Below are positions 1 to 10,669 of a stretch of DNA of 64,000 nucleotides, piece after piece. The translations under genes and the position numbers were made by a program. The first letter of the stretch is position 1, and the number at the start of each line of letters is the position of its first letter. The DNA is taken from positions 124,001-188,000 of the forward strand of contig JAGTXO010000001.1 in assembly GCA_019448385.1 (NCBI GenBank). The letters run 5' to 3'. The notes beneath the pieces were generated by a model. That model worked only from the letters and a program-made list of their open reading frames with translations. It searched no databases and was not told where the DNA came from. This DNA comes from Diacronema lutheri. Lineage: Eukaryota > Haptophyta > Pavlovophyceae > Pavlovales > Pavlovaceae.

Positions 1-1768
1 CCGTGCAAGGGCGTGCACGCGCAGTCGTACAGCAACTGGCAGTCGCACGTCACTGCCGAGTACGGCGGGCCCCTCGAGTTTATCTTCGCCGTCGAGTCGG
101 AGGACGACGCCGCGTATGCACTGATCTCGCAGCTCATCAACGTGAGCGCAGCGGGGGGGAAGGTGGGGGGGGGGGGGGGGGGGGGGGGGGGGAGCCGCGG
201 CCACGCGTGCGCTTGTCGCCTCACGCGCCCCACCCGCAACGGTGCGCGCGGCTTTAGGAGATGAGTGGCCGCTCAATCCAGCTGGTTGTTGCGGGCATCT
301 CCTTCCACTGCTCGCAAAAGGTGCACAACCAGCTCGAGGCAATTGCACTCGCCTCGCGCCGCTCATCGTATCTCGTGATCCTCGACGACGACATCCAGCT
401 GCACGCGCACTCCATCCACGAATGGGTGACAGAAATGGAGGAACACCCGTCGCTCTTTGTGAGCTCGGGCTATTCGTTCGACTGGCCGGCGCAGAGCGCG
501 GCGACAACGCCCACGCTCCTCGTGCTCGTGTGGCGCATGCTCGCGATGGCCGCGTTCAGCAGCACGCGCCCGTCTAACGTGTGGGGCGGTGCCCTCATCT
601 TCCGCCGCGAGGCGTTGCAGCGAAACTTCCACTCGCTTCTCGACGCGTGGCGGGATGGCGGCTACTCGGAGGACTTGATCACGATCGCGTTGTGCCGCAA
701 GCACTGCCTGCAGATCGCTGTGCCCCTCTCCGCCATCTTCCCAAACCGGCTTGCCGAGCCCCTCAGCTGGGCACGCTACTGGGGCTACGTGTGCAGGCAG
801 GTCTTCACGCTCAGCACGTGGGCCTTCCCCTTCCACCACTACATGGCGATGCAGATGCAAGCGACGCTCTTCGCGCACAATGGCGTCTCCGCCCTCGCCG
901 TCCTCCTCCTCCTCGCCCTCGCCGTTGGAGCCGGCGGTGCGCTCGGCGCGCCGGCGCTCGCCGCCGCCGCAGCCGCCGCGCGCGCGGCAGCGGCCGCGCG
1001 GCCGCCGCCTAGTTGGGCGCAGCTCGCGCACGCCGCGCTGAGCGCCGGCGGGTCCGGCGCGCGCGCGGCGGCTGCCGAGCTCGCGCAGCCATGCGGCCGC
1101 ACCGGACTGTACGCGGTCGTGCAGGCGTGTGCGCTGCTCGCCCTCGCTCTGAGCATCAAGGCAAAACGCACCGCCGTACCGCCGCCGTAGCGCCGTGCGC
1201 CCCGCCGTCACCGTGCGCCCCGCCGTCACGCCAACCTGCCCGCCATGCTCGCGCGTCGCCTGCCCCGCTGCGCGCCACGCCTCGCCCCCCCCCCCCCCCC
1301 TTCCCCCTTTCCCGATCCCTTTCCCGATCCCTTTTCCCCTTTTCCTTTCCCCCTAACCCCCTTTCCCTTTCCCCTGTTGCCCCATCACCGTGCGGGCAGA
1401 TGTCGATCCGCTGCCTCGCCGAGCTGTGCAACGCGCTCGCGCCCTCCGACGCGGCGAGGCGGCGCGGCCGGCCGCACGTGTGCGTCAAGCACATCAGCGT
1501 GCTCAGCCTGCTCGCCACGTACTGCCTGCACGTGCTGATCGTCACGTGCGCCTACGTGCGCACGAAGCTCGACCACAGCATCGTCTGGTCGGCCGTGCGG
1601 TACACAATCCGCGACGGGCGGATCTGGCGGATGGAGCGGCAGGACGCGGCGGGGCGCTGGTACTCGCGCGGAAAGGAGGAGACGCTCGAGCCCGCGCTTG
1701 ACAAGGCCGCGCGCCAAGCCGTCTGTAGGCTCAGCGCGGGAGGGGCAACGACATCGACGAGCAGATGA
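1..1768 (+). CDS. Ceramide-glucosyltransferase-like GT21 glycosyltransferase, 5' partial
   Basis: Exons 1-141, 258-1160 and 1400-1768; the 5' end lies outside the window. Joined exons give a family 2/21 glycosyltransferase: a DDDIQLH metal-binding motif, a later GGYSED acidic motif and a WARYWGYVCRQ segment in the place of the Q/RxxRW motif, followed by hydrophobic C-terminal segments. This is the order seen in UDP-glucose:ceramide glucosyltransferases, which make glucosylceramide at Golgi/ER membranes. Intron 1 is GTGAGC...TTTAG, phase 0, and contains a 28-G run. Intron 2 (1161-1399) reads AAG|GCAAAA...GCAG, a GC-AG intron; the phase-0 join restores a conserved-looking tail (VWSAVRYTIRDGRIWRMER). 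Substrate is inferred from family only; another sphingolipid or sterol acceptor is possible. Confidence 0.72.
165..192. repeat. Poly-G tract in intron 1 of the GT21-like gene
   Basis: An uninterrupted run of about 28 G lies inside the first intron. It may form G-quadruplex structure and is a likely length-polymorphic or sequencing-error-prone site. Confidence 0.9.
1286..1380. repeat. Poly-C and C/T-rich tract in intron 2 of the GT21-like gene
   Basis: A run of C followed by repeats of the type TTTCCCGATCCC and CCCTTTCCC fills the middle of the GC-AG intron. It resembles an extended pyrimidine tract upstream of the acceptor at 1399. Confidence 0.8.
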
Positions 1769-2077
1769 CGCGAGCGGTCTCCTCCTCGCCCTCCGCCTCT
1801 GGTGGGGAGAGGAGAAGGCGCCCTCGCAAGTCATGGCCCCCTCGCTCCATGGCCCGCTGCTGGTTAATTGGAACGTGCAGTCTGATCCGGCGGGGGTTGG
1901 GGGGGGGGGGGGGAGGGCGTGCCGCGCGCGCTGCGACCGCACGCTCCTCCCCAAAAAGTGAAACAGCCACCGACCCGGGCGAGGGGTCGATGCGCACGCG
2001 CCGGGCCCGTCGTTAGGCGCCAGCGGGCGCACAGCGCGCCATGCCAGCGCCAATCGACAAATCGCGCGCGCCGCACG

Positions 2078-3305
2078 TCACTGCGCCTTGGCCGTCGCGG
2101 CCTTGGCCTCGAGCGCTTGCGCCTTGGAGGCGCGCTCCTTTGCGTACGACTCGTTGTAGAAGCGCGTGAAGAGCACGAGCATGCTGACCATCACCCACAC
2201 CTCGACAAGGCAGATACGCCACGGGTAGACACCCGTCACGGCCGCCCAAATTGAATGTGCGAGACAGACGCAAAACTGGAGCAGCTGCGCCTGCGTGAGG
2301 TAACGCTTCCACGGACAGCTCCAGCCGAGCAGCGCCATCGTGTAGTACGAGTACATCATCACGTGGATGATCTGCGCGACGACGCGCGCCGGGAGGGCGG
2401 CGGCACGCGGCGGCGGCTGAGCGGCGCAAGCGCCGGTGCGGAGGGGGGAGCGTGGGGGGGGGGGGGGGGGCGCTCGCGCGGGCCTCCGAGCGCGAGCTGT
2501 GCGGCGCGGCAGCGCACCGAGTTGAGCATGCCGCCAAAGTAGGCGTCACCTCCGTTGCCAAACTTGATGACGATGAACCACGCCCACATGAGGAGGCAGT
2601 GGTGGTAGACGTGCAAGAAGGAGACCTGCGCGCTCTTCTTGCGCAGCACCATCCACACCGTGTCGAGCAGCTCGACGTACTTGTTGTTGTAGTGCACCCA
2701 CGTCACAAAGCCTAGCCGGAACGAGCTGGGCCCCACGTCCACCTTGTTGCCGACCACGCTCATGCCCGCGCGCCGCACCTCGACGAGAAACGCGACGATG
2801 CACCACACGTTGATGATCACCTGGTAGAGGTTGTACGTGAACATGTAGTCCTTCAGCCCGCTCATCGGCTTGCGCGACTCAAAGTATTTGCTCCCGCCAA
2901 ACACCATCGCCAGGTAGAGCGCCGTCATCGTCGCAGGCACGCCCGGCCACGCGGTCGAGTAGGCGCCGTTTGGGTTGTCGACGTGCGCGTGAAACGACGC
3001 GCGGTTGGCCGAGAGCACGAGAAGATAACCGGCGGAGAGCAGCATTGGCAGCCTGCGTAGCACGCATGGACCATGCGCACCGCCCGCCACCCCCGCGTGA
3101 GCGCCGCCGCCGCGAGCCGGCGCGCGGCGCGTGCGCGGACGCGACGCGCTGGCGCGCGGGAGCGCTGCCGAGCGAGGAGGCTCGCGAGCGCGCGCGCAGC
3201 TGCGCGCGACGGGGCAGCGGCCGAGCGGCCGAGCCGTGCCGCGCACCAGAGCCCGGCGGTCAGCCGCTCCGCCTCTTGTTGCACTTTGCCCGCCGCGGCC
3301 TTCAT
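2078..3305 (-). CDS. ELO family very-long-chain fatty acid elongase (3-ketoacyl-CoA synthase)
   Basis: Exons on the minus strand: 3305-3247, 3052-2518, 2371-2078; 295 aa. The protein condenses malonyl-CoA with acyl-CoA in the ER membrane, the first step of chain elongation. Diagnostic features are the histidine box HVYHH after a lysine-rich loop (VLRKKSAQVSFLHVYHH), the MLNS-IIHVMMYSYY segment created exactly by the second splice, and six to seven hydrophobic segments. The C-terminus is alanine/lysine-rich and may serve ER retention. Introns (194 and 146 bp) both start GTGCGC; exon 1 encodes only about 20 residues and its start is supported by the clean phase-2 join. Acyl specificity cannot be read, though HVYHH rather than Q-x-x-HH is typical of the ELOVL2/5-like polyunsaturated group. 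Confidence 0.88.
2454..2470. repeat. Poly-G/C tract in ELO intron 2
   Basis: Seventeen G on the plus strand, read as a C tract in the intron of the minus-strand elongase gene. Confidence 0.85.
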
Positions 3306-3421
3306 CGGGGCTGTCGGGGGAGGCCCTGGCCACGACAAAGAGATGCACGGCGCCTGGATCCGCTCCGCAAGGGGCGAACAAGTTTAGAACTTTCCTCAAC
3401 GGCCCGTGGGCGGGAGCGGCC
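3306..3421. promoter_or_regulatory. Bidirectional promoter region, ELO / DUF7705-GH79
   Basis: The two start codons are 116 bp apart and point away from each other, so regulatory sites for both genes must lie here or inside the genes. It contains a short AT-richer patch (AAGTTTAGAACTTTCCTC). No TATA box is evident. Confidence 0.5.
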
Positions 3422-6400
3422 ATGGCGGCAAAATTATTCATGAGGGAAGGAGGGCAGCGCGCAGCGCGTGCGCGCCCAGCCAGAAGTGGCGCGTGCACGG
3501 GTCCGTGCGCCCTTCTGCTCGCCGCGGCGCTCGTGCGCGCGCCGCGCGCGGCAGGCGCGGCGGGCGCGCCCGCGTCGCAGCACGACATCGGGTGGGAGAG
3601 CATCGTGGGCGACCCGGGCATGCTCGACGAGCTGCCGCGGCTGATGCTCGAGGGCTGGAGCTTTTGCAACCGCGCGTGCGCGCCGGCGGACAGCTCGTGC
3701 GCCGTGAGCCCGCGGTACGCGGACTGCGCGGCGGAGGACGGGCCAGGCCCGTACGGCAACCGCGTGAGCCTCGCCGACGAGGCGATGGGCGCGTGGCCGT
3801 ACGAGTCCTCCGACGAGGCCGCCGTGCGCAAGGAGGCCCACCTCGCGGCGCGGTGCGCGCGCCCGTTTGCGCGCGCGTCGCTCGGCACGAGTCACTTCTG
3901 GACGGCGATGCTCAAGTCAGGGAATGCGATCGACGCGCCCGAGTGTGGTGTGGGCGGTGGCGAGTGCACGGCTTACTACGCGCGCGGCACCGCGCCACGC
4001 CTGCCCGTCGCCGAGGCGGCCGACGTCGCGACGGAGGGCGCGGCCGCCGCGCGCCTCGCCGGCGACGTGCCGCCGTGCGCAGCACCGGCCGGCCGGTACG
4101 CGGGCGACGCGGCGGCGTGGGCGCCGCTCGACGGCGCCGTCGGCGCGTGCGAGGCCATGCCGCGCCCGTGGTACGCGAATCGACTGCCGACCAATCAGCC
4201 GCAGGTCGCGCACGAATGGACGCGCGCTCGGCGCGGCTATGATGGTGGTGGCGGCGACGACGACGGCGGCGGCGCGCTCGTGCGCTCGGGCGGCTTCGAC
4301 GCGACGTACGGCAACGGCTCGAGCGCGAGCGTGCGCTGGCTCGTACCCTCACGCGCCGCGCGCCGCGCCGACGCGCGCGCGCGCGCGCCGGTGGGCGCGC
4401 GCTACTCGTGCGAGCTGCGCACGTCGGCACGCTACCCTTGGCTGATGCTCTACGTGGGTGCGGATGCGGCACGCGGGCGCAAGGGCGGCGTCGCGTACGA
4501 CGGGCGGGGCATGCTCGCCACGCCGCGCGCGCACGCGCTCGCCGCCGCCGCCTCGCGCTCCGCCGCCGCCGGCCTCGTGCCCCACGTGCCGTGCATGCTG
4601 TCCTTCGCCCTCGCGCTGCGCACGCTCTCGCCGCACGATGGCGGTTGCTTCTACCTGCTCAACCTGGGCGGCTGCTGGACGCTGCGCGGAGAGCCGTGCA
4701 CCGGCGACACGCGCGTCGACGTGACGCGCTACGCGCTGCTCGACGTGAGCGGCCCGCCCCTCTGCTCCGCCGGCGCGCAGCGTAACTGCCCGCTCGCGCA
4801 CGTCTTTCGGAACGGCACCGTCGTCTGGCGCTCGGAGACGCGCGCCTTCCCGTACGGCGCGTACAAGTACTACTGCGGGCCGGCGGACGGCGGGTGCGAC
4901 GCCTTCTCCAACCCGCAGCAGCAGGAGATCCTCAAGCTCGCGCCCCATGCCGAATGGGCGGACATCGGGCTGCCGGCCGAGCCGCCGGCCGTTGATGGGC
5001 GATGGCGGCGGTACTCCTTCGACATTGGCCTGCTCAGTGCGCGGCTGCGCTTTGCGGGCGCGCCGCCGTCCGTCGCCACGCGCTGGTGGACCACGGCGAA
5101 CGTCGGCGCCGAGGCGGGCATCCCCGGCGTGAACAGCGCCGGCGGCGGCTCGGTCGCGCGCTGGGCCCTCGGCGAGATGGACGTGCGAGTGCACTCGAGC
5201 GTCCTCGACGGCGGCGTCCTCGACGGCGGCGTCCTCGACGGCGGCGACGGACGGCCGGGAAGCGGCGGTGCGGTCGGCGCGCGCGCGCGCGCCGAGGCAC
5301 GAGCGCAGCCGGTGGACGAAAAGGGGGCGCGCGCGCGCCGTACTGCCCCGCCCACGCCGCCCGCGCCGCCCACGCCGCCCGCGGCGGCCGCGGCGGCCGA
5401 CTTTGCGCTGCTTGTCGGCACCAAGCCGGTCGCCACGACGGACGACGTGTTCATCTGCGCGACGCTCGACTGGTGGCCGAGCAACAAGTGCGACTACGGC
5501 CACTGCCAGTGGGCGGGCGCGGGGCTGCTCGAGGCGCCGCTCGACGACGAGCGGCTGCTCCGTGCCATGCGCTACCTCGCGCCGCTCACGCTGCGCGTCG
5601 GCGGCACGTCGCAGGACAACGTGACGTATGCGCGCTTCGGTGGGGCAGCGGAGCAGACGGACTGCCCGCCCTTCTCGCCCGCGCCGCCGCAGCCGTCTGC
5701 GCGCTTCAGCGGCGGCTGCCTCCTTCCCGCGCGCATCGACTCCTTGCTCTCGCTGGGCGGCGATGCGCGTGCGCGACTCGTCTTGTCGATCAACGCGGTG
5801 GTGGGCAGGGGCAACGCGTCGCGCGGGCTGCGGCCGGAGGAGGACGCGTGGGACCCAGCGCAGGCGCTCGCGCTGCTGCGCCACGTGGCCGCGCGCGCCG
5901 CCGCGTCGCCCGCCGCGTCGCCGTTGTGGGGCGTCGAGTACGGCAACGAGCCCGGTCACGTACCCCCATCGTCCTACGTCTTCTGCGAGCTGGGCAGCGA
6001 CGGGCGGGCGCGCTCCGAGGCGTGCGCGTGGCAGAGCGCGCGCACGGCCGCGACGCTGCAGGCGGACGGCCTGCGCGCCCTCGACGATGCCGTCACCGCC
6101 GTCTTTGGCCCGCGGCGGCCGCCGACCGGCGGAGGCGCTGACGAAGGCGGCGGCGGCGGCGGCCGGCGACCGCTCGTGCTTGGCCCGGCGTGGACGTCGT
6201 TCAGCGCGCCCTTCGCGAACGACTACTTGCGCCGCGCGGGCGCCGCGCTCGACATCCTCACGTACCACGCCTACCCGCTCGGTCCGGCGTACGGCGCGCC
6301 CGGACTGCTCGCGCGAATGCTCGGCTACCGGCCAACGCGTGCCGAGGCGACGATGCGCGCCGCGCGCGCGAGCGTCGACGCGGCGGCGCGCGAGGCGGGG

Positions 6401-7219
6401 CGCGCGCGCGCGGCGCGCGTCTGGATTGGCGAGTCGGGCGGTGCGTACAACTCGGGCCACGCGGAGCTGAGCGGCTCGCTCGCAAACTCGTTTTGGTACG
6501 CGCCATTCCTCGGCGCCAACGCACGCGCGGGTGCGGCCGCCGTCTGCCGGCAGACGCTCATCGGCGGCGGGTACGCGCTGCTCAACCGGAGCACCTTCGC
6601 GCCACGCGCCGATTTTTATATCGCCGCCCTCTTTGGCGGGCTCATGGGCCGCGTTGTCCTCGCCGCGCAGCTCGTCGCGCCGGCAGCGGGCGCGGCGCCG
6701 CCGTCGGCGTCGGCGCCGCGCGTGGCCGACGGCGCGCCCACGCCGTCGGCGTTCGCGCACTGCGCCAAGCTCGCGCGCGCGCGCGAGGCCGACCTCGCGC
6801 CCGCCGCCGCGTCGCTCGGCGCGCGCGCGTGCGGCGCGCTGCCCGAGCTGTGCGCGCGCGGCGCGGTCGCGCTGCTCGTCGTCAACCCGACGGCGGCCGA
6901 GCTGCGGCTTGAGCTGGGCGCGGTGCAGTCGGGCGCGGCGCAGTCGCAGCCGCGCGCGCCGCCACGCGGCGCAAGCGTGCCCTCGGCTCTGCCACGCCTC
7001 GAGTACAGCCTCACGTCGGTGGATATCGAATCGCCATCTGCCGCGCTCGCGCTGAACGGAGCACCGCTCGACGTCGGGCCGGGCGGCGAGCTGCCCGAGC
7101 TCGCGCCGAGAATCGTGCGCGACGCGCCGGACGCGCGCATCGGCGTCGGTCCGCTCAGCGTCAGCTTCTTCGTGCTGCCCGCCGGCGAGGGGGGCGCGTG
7201 TGCGAGGGCGGAATCCTAG
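3422..7219 (+). CDS. Secreted fusion protein: plant-type DUF7705 region plus GH79 (heparanase-like) glycoside hydrolase
   Basis: Intronless ORF of 1265 aa (start 3422; 3440 possible). A basic then hydrophobic N-terminus looks like a signal peptide. Residues about 50-590 match a plant secreted family of unknown function that I recall as DUF7705: GDPGM, EGWSFCNR, YPWLMLYVGADA, DVTRYALLDVSG and FSNPQQQE blocks, with many cysteines. A VLDGG-repeat, proline-rich linker follows. From about residue 660 a GH79-type barrel appears: ATLDWWPSNKCDYG, LRVGGTSQDN, the acid/base motif VEYGNEP (Glu about 843) and the nucleophile motif WIGESGGAYNSG (Glu about 1004). GH79 enzymes are retaining beta-glucuronidases/heparanases; the target here may be an acidic extracellular polysaccharide of the cell covering (inference). 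Both catalytic glutamates are present, so activity is plausible. Confidence 0.85.
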   Translation: MAAKLFMREGGQRAARARPARSGACTGPCALLLAAALVRAPRAAGAAGAPASQHDIGWESIVGDPGMLDELPRLMLEGWSFCNRACAPADSSCAVSPRYADCAAEDGPGPYGNRVSLADEAMGAWPYESSDEAAVRKEAHLAARCARPFARASLGTSHFWTAMLKSGNAIDAPECGVGGGECTAYYARGTAPRLPVAEAADVATEGAAAARLAGDVPPCAAPAGRYAGDAAAWAPLDGAVGACEAMPRPWYANRLPTNQPQVAHEWTRARRGYDGGGGDDDGGGALVRSGGFDATYGNGSSASVRWLVPSRAARRADARARAPVGARYSCELRTSARYPWLMLYVGADAARGRKGGVAYDGRGMLATPRAHALAAAASRSAAAGLVPHVPCMLSFALALRTLSPHDGGCFYLLNLGGCWTLRGEPCTGDTRVDVTRYALLDVSGPPLCSAGAQRNCPLAHVFRNGTVVWRSETRAFPYGAYKYYCGPADGGCDAFSNPQQQEILKLAPHAEWADIGLPAEPPAVDGRWRRYSFDIGLLSARLRFAGAPPSVATRWWTTANVGAEAGIPGVNSAGGGSVARWALGEMDVRVHSSVLDGGVLDGGVLDGGDGRPGSGGAVGARARAEARAQPVDEKGARARRTAPPTPPAPPTPPAAAAAADFALLVGTKPVATTDDVFICATLDWWPSNKCDYGHCQWAGAGLLEAPLDDERLLRAMRYLAPLTLRVGGTSQDNVTYARFGGAAEQTDCPPFSPAPPQPSARFSGGCLLPARIDSLLSLGGDARARLVLSINAVVGRGNASRGLRPEEDAWDPAQALALLRHVAARAAASPAASPLWGVEYGNEPGHVPPSSYVFCELGSDGRARSEACAWQSARTAATLQADGLRALDDAVTAVFGPRRPPTGGGADEGGGGGGRRPLVLGPAWTSFSAPFANDYLRRAGAALDILTYHAYPLGPAYGAPGLLARMLGYRPTRAEATMRAARASVDAAAREAGRARAARVWIGESGGAYNSGHAELSGSLANSFWYAPFLGANARAGAAAVCRQTLIGGGYALLNRSTFAPRADFYIAALFGGLMGRVVLAAQLVAPAAGAAPPSASAPRVADGAPTPSAFAHCAKLARAREADLAPAAASLGARACGALPELCARGAVALLVVNPTAAELRLELGAVQSGAAQSQPRAPPRGASVPSALPRLEYSLTSVDIESPSAALALNGAPLDVGPGGELPELAPRIVRDAPDARIGVGPLSVSFFVLPAGEGGACARAES

Positions 7220-7331
7220 CCAGGTGGGCGCCGTGTGCGGGTCGGGTCGTAATACGGGGTACGACTCTGGAAGCGCCCCTTTTGCGTCCTTGCACCTCCG
7301 CCGCCGGTCGTTCTTGCCGTCCGACGTTTTG

Positions 7332-8969
7332 ATGGGGAACGCGTGGCTCGTGGGCTTTCCGCTGCCGGCGCCGGCGGCGGCGGCGGCGCCGCCGCCGGCG
7401 GCCAGCGCGTCCGAGGCGACCGCCGAGCCGCGCACCGCGGCGCGCGGCGCCGACGCGCCGCGCTCGACCACGTCCCAAGCGGCGCCGCCGTCGAGCCAGC
7501 ACGCGCTCGCCGGCTCGGCGCAGCCGTGGCGCACGGGCTCGATGAAGCGGCGGTGGGTGAAGGACTCGACGCAATCGGCGCTCGCGCCGCTGCCGATACC
7601 GCGCCTCTCCATCGCCATCCTCGTCGTGGGCACGCACGGCGACGTGCTGCCCTTCATCTCGCTCGCGCTCGCGCTGCAGGCGAGGGGCCACCGCGTGCGC
7701 ATCGCGACGCACGTGCACCACCGGCGGTTGGTGCGCTCGTACGAGTGCGAGCACTTCCCCATCGGAGGCAACCCCGTGCAGCTCTCCAAGTGGATGGTCG
7801 AGTCAGGCGGCACGGTCGCCGGCGAGGTGCTGCACTACGCGCCCGCGAAGATCGCGATGCTGCGCGACGTGATCCTCTCGCTCTGGCCGGCGGTCACGAG
7901 CAAGGACCCGTTCGATTTCGAGGCGAAGCCGTTCATCGCCGACGCGATCATTGCCAACCCGCCGTGCATGGGCCACTTGCACGTCGCCGAGGCCCTCGGC
8001 GTGCCAGTGCGCGCGCGCGTGCGGCCGCGCGCGCGCGCGTGGCCGCGCGCGCGTCGGCGCCGCGCGCGCGCGCGCGCATTCACCGCGCTGGTGGCGCGCG
8101 CCCGCCGCGGCCGCGTGCGCGCAGCTGCATGTCATGTTCCCGCAGCCCTGGCTGCCGACGCGCCAGTTCCCGCACCCAATGTCCGGCCTGCGCGTCGACG
8201 CTCCGCCGTCTGAGCTCAACTCGCTCTCGTACGTGCTCGCGGACGAGGCGATGTGGGTGGGCAATGCGGCGGTGATCAACGCGTGGCGCAGGTCGAGGCT
8301 GCAGCTGCCCGTGCTGCAGATCGGCACCGTCGGCGGCACGACCAACATCTGCGAGCGCTTCCGCGTGCCCTTCTCCTTCATGTGGTCGCCTGCCTTTGTG
8401 CCCAAGCCTGACGACTGGGGGGAGCACGTTGAGGTCGTCGGCGTCTTCCCGCCGCCGCCGTCGGATGCGCCGGTCGGCCCGGCGGCGGGCTCGAGCTCGG
8501 GCCCGGCGGAGCCGACGTGCGCCTCGCCCTCCGCCTCCGCCTCCGCCTCCGCCTCCGCCGACGGCGGCCGCTTCCCAGCGCTGCAGACGTGGCTGCGCTC
8601 CGCGCGCGGCGCCGTCGTCTTCGTCGGTTTCGGCTCGATGGTGATCGAGGACACGGCGGCGCTGGCGCAGACGATTGTGCAGGGGGCCAAGGCGAGCGGC
8701 GTGCGCTGCCTCGTGCAGTCCAACTGGTCCAAGCTGAGCACCGCCGAACCAAGTCACGGTCGCTGTTACGACATTGGGCCCTGCCCGCATGATTGGCTCC
8801 TGCCGCGCGTTTCCGCCGTCGTGCACCATGGCGGCGCGGGCACGACGGCGGCGGGGTTGCGCGCGGGCAAGCCGACGCTCGTGTGCCCCTTCTTTGGCGA
8901 CCAGGTGCGCCGCGCGCCGCGCCGCGCTGCACGCAGGCGCGTGCGCCTGCACGTGCGGCGCGCGCTCAC

Positions 8970-9004
<35 letters not shown>

Positions 9005-10508
9005 TCGCGTCGCGTCGCGTTGTTAGTTCTTCTGGGGCGAGATGGTTCGGCGCGCGGGCATTGGCCCCGAGCCGTGCCCGATCGGCCAGCTCAACGCCGA
9101 GCTCTTCGCGCAGAAGCTGCGCGTGCTCGCCGACCCGGCGACGGTCGCGGCCGCCGAGCGGCTCGCGCAGCGCATGCACGCCGAGGACGGCGTTGCCGCA
9201 GCGGTGGCGCACTTTGAACGATGGCTGCCGCGGCAATCGATGCTCTGCGACGCGTCGCTGCTGCTCGACGTGCCCGAGCACAAGATTGCGCGCTTCCGCC
9301 TGAGCAACTGGCGAGGCGGGTACGCGCTCAAGCTGAGCTCCGATGCCGCCGCGATTCTAAATCGGAAGGACCTGGTGGCACGCGTTTCGACGACGGGCGA
9401 GCGCGCGCGCGCGTCGCTGCGCTGGCTCGGCCACCATCGCGCGAGCAAGTGGGGCATCGCGCGGCTGCCCGGCTGCGCGTCCGGCGTTATTGCGGGCATC
9501 GTCGGCTTCTTCGCAGAGCTGCTCTCATTGGTGGGCGACCTGTACCACCTGCCCGACGACTTTGCGCGCAGGGGCGGCTGCGTGTGCTGCCTCTTTGGCA
9601 TGCTCCTCCTCCCCGCTGTCGTCTGCCTCCGCCTCGTCCATGCGCTCATCATCCTGCTCGACCGCCTTGTCACGGGAGCGTACAACACCTGGGCGGCGCG
9701 AGATCCCGTTGACGGTGCGCTCGCCGCGCGCGGCGCGCGGCGCGCGGCGGCGCGGCGCGCGGCGCGCGGCGCTCGCAAACCGAGACGCGCCTTGCCCGTC
9801 CGCCACGCGCCGCCGCGATTCCGCGCCTCCGCGAGCGCAGGCTACCTGGGCATGCGCGACTTCACCCTCGACCCGTACCTGTCCATTGAGGCGCGCCGAA
9901 GCATGCGCCGGTCGCTCAAGCTCGAGGCCGTCGAGCAGGAGCTCGCCGAGGCGTCGGCGGCGAGCGCGCCGCGCGCGGCGGCGATGCTCGACGCGATTGA
10001 CCTCGCGATCAAAGCGCGCGCCGTCTATTTGCGCGCGGCGAGTGGCGGGAACAAGCAGGTTTGCACGTCGGGCGACATCCTGCAGCTCTCGCGCGCCGTC
10101 GCGACGAGCGCAAAGGCCAAGGACGGGCTCGACGTGAGCGATGCGGCGGCGGCCGCGCTCGCGGACGATTTGATCCGCTGCGGCGACTTTTGCTCCTTCT
10201 CCATGTTCTGCGTCCTCCTCCAGCGGCGGAGGGCAGAGCTCGGCAAGCTCGTCCGCGCCGACACAAAGCGAAGCCACGCGTCGCGCGTCGAGCGGCTGCG
10301 CACGACGCTCTTCGGACGGCGGTCGTGGCTCGCGCAGATCCGCACCAACCTGGGCGAGCTCAGCGTCGGCGCCCTCGGAGCCGTGCCCGAGCAGCGGCAC
10401 GCCGACTTGTGTGACCCGGCCGAGGTGCAGGTCACGCGTGACATCAGCGAGCACTTCGTGACGCACAGCGGCACGGGCGCGGATGTCGCCAACTACCACG
10501 CGGTGTAA
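7332..10508 (+). CDS. Sterol 3-beta-glucosyltransferase (UGT80 type, GT1)
   Basis: Exons 7332-8006, 8125-8904, 9027-9714, 9841-10508; 936 aa. It transfers glucose from UDP-glucose to sterols, giving membrane steryl glucosides. The N-terminal glycosyltransferase-28 half begins [17 protein letters not shown]; the C-terminal donor-binding motif [18 protein letters not shown] (about residue 459) runs through FFGDQ|FFWGEMV, rebuilt by splicing. All introns begin GTGCGC; the third (126 bp) is in frame and stop-free, but its removal gives a tidy [10 protein letters not shown] join. Unlike most UGT80 proteins there is an added C-terminal region of about 400 aa with a hydrophobic hairpin (9480-9690) and a helical tail. 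The start is the first ATG before the proline/alanine-rich leader. Confidence 0.86.
8984..9020. repeat. GCGTC pentamer repeat in UGT80 intron 2
   Basis: About seven copies of CGCGT/GCGTC in tandem precede the TGTTAG acceptor at 9026. A simple intronic microsatellite. Confidence 0.85.
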
Positions 10509-10669
10509 AGGCGTAGCGGCCGGGCGAGGAGGCACCAATGCACGTGTGCACTACAAACCCGCGGCCTCCGCCCGGGCTGATCTCCCGCCGGCGGGGGTGG
10601 GCGCCATTTCTTTGCGCCAACAGGCACATTTTGACCCCAAGCATTTGACGAGGGGTGCGCGCCGTACGT

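Noticed and set aside
1340-1380. CCCTAA-like telomeric sequence
   Set aside because: A single imperfect occurrence inside a C/T-rich intron tract, not an array.
4349-7813. Very long open frame on the minus strand opposite the GH79 fusion
   Set aside because: Arg/Ala/Gly-rich shadow translation; the plus strand has clear family motifs. Many similar shadows arise because stop codons are rare at this GC content.
10655-10669. Upstream in-frame start for the UbL-PurF protein
   Set aside because: The five extra codons begin at a non-ATG codon; the ATG at 10670 gives the canonical ubiquitin-like MQ start.
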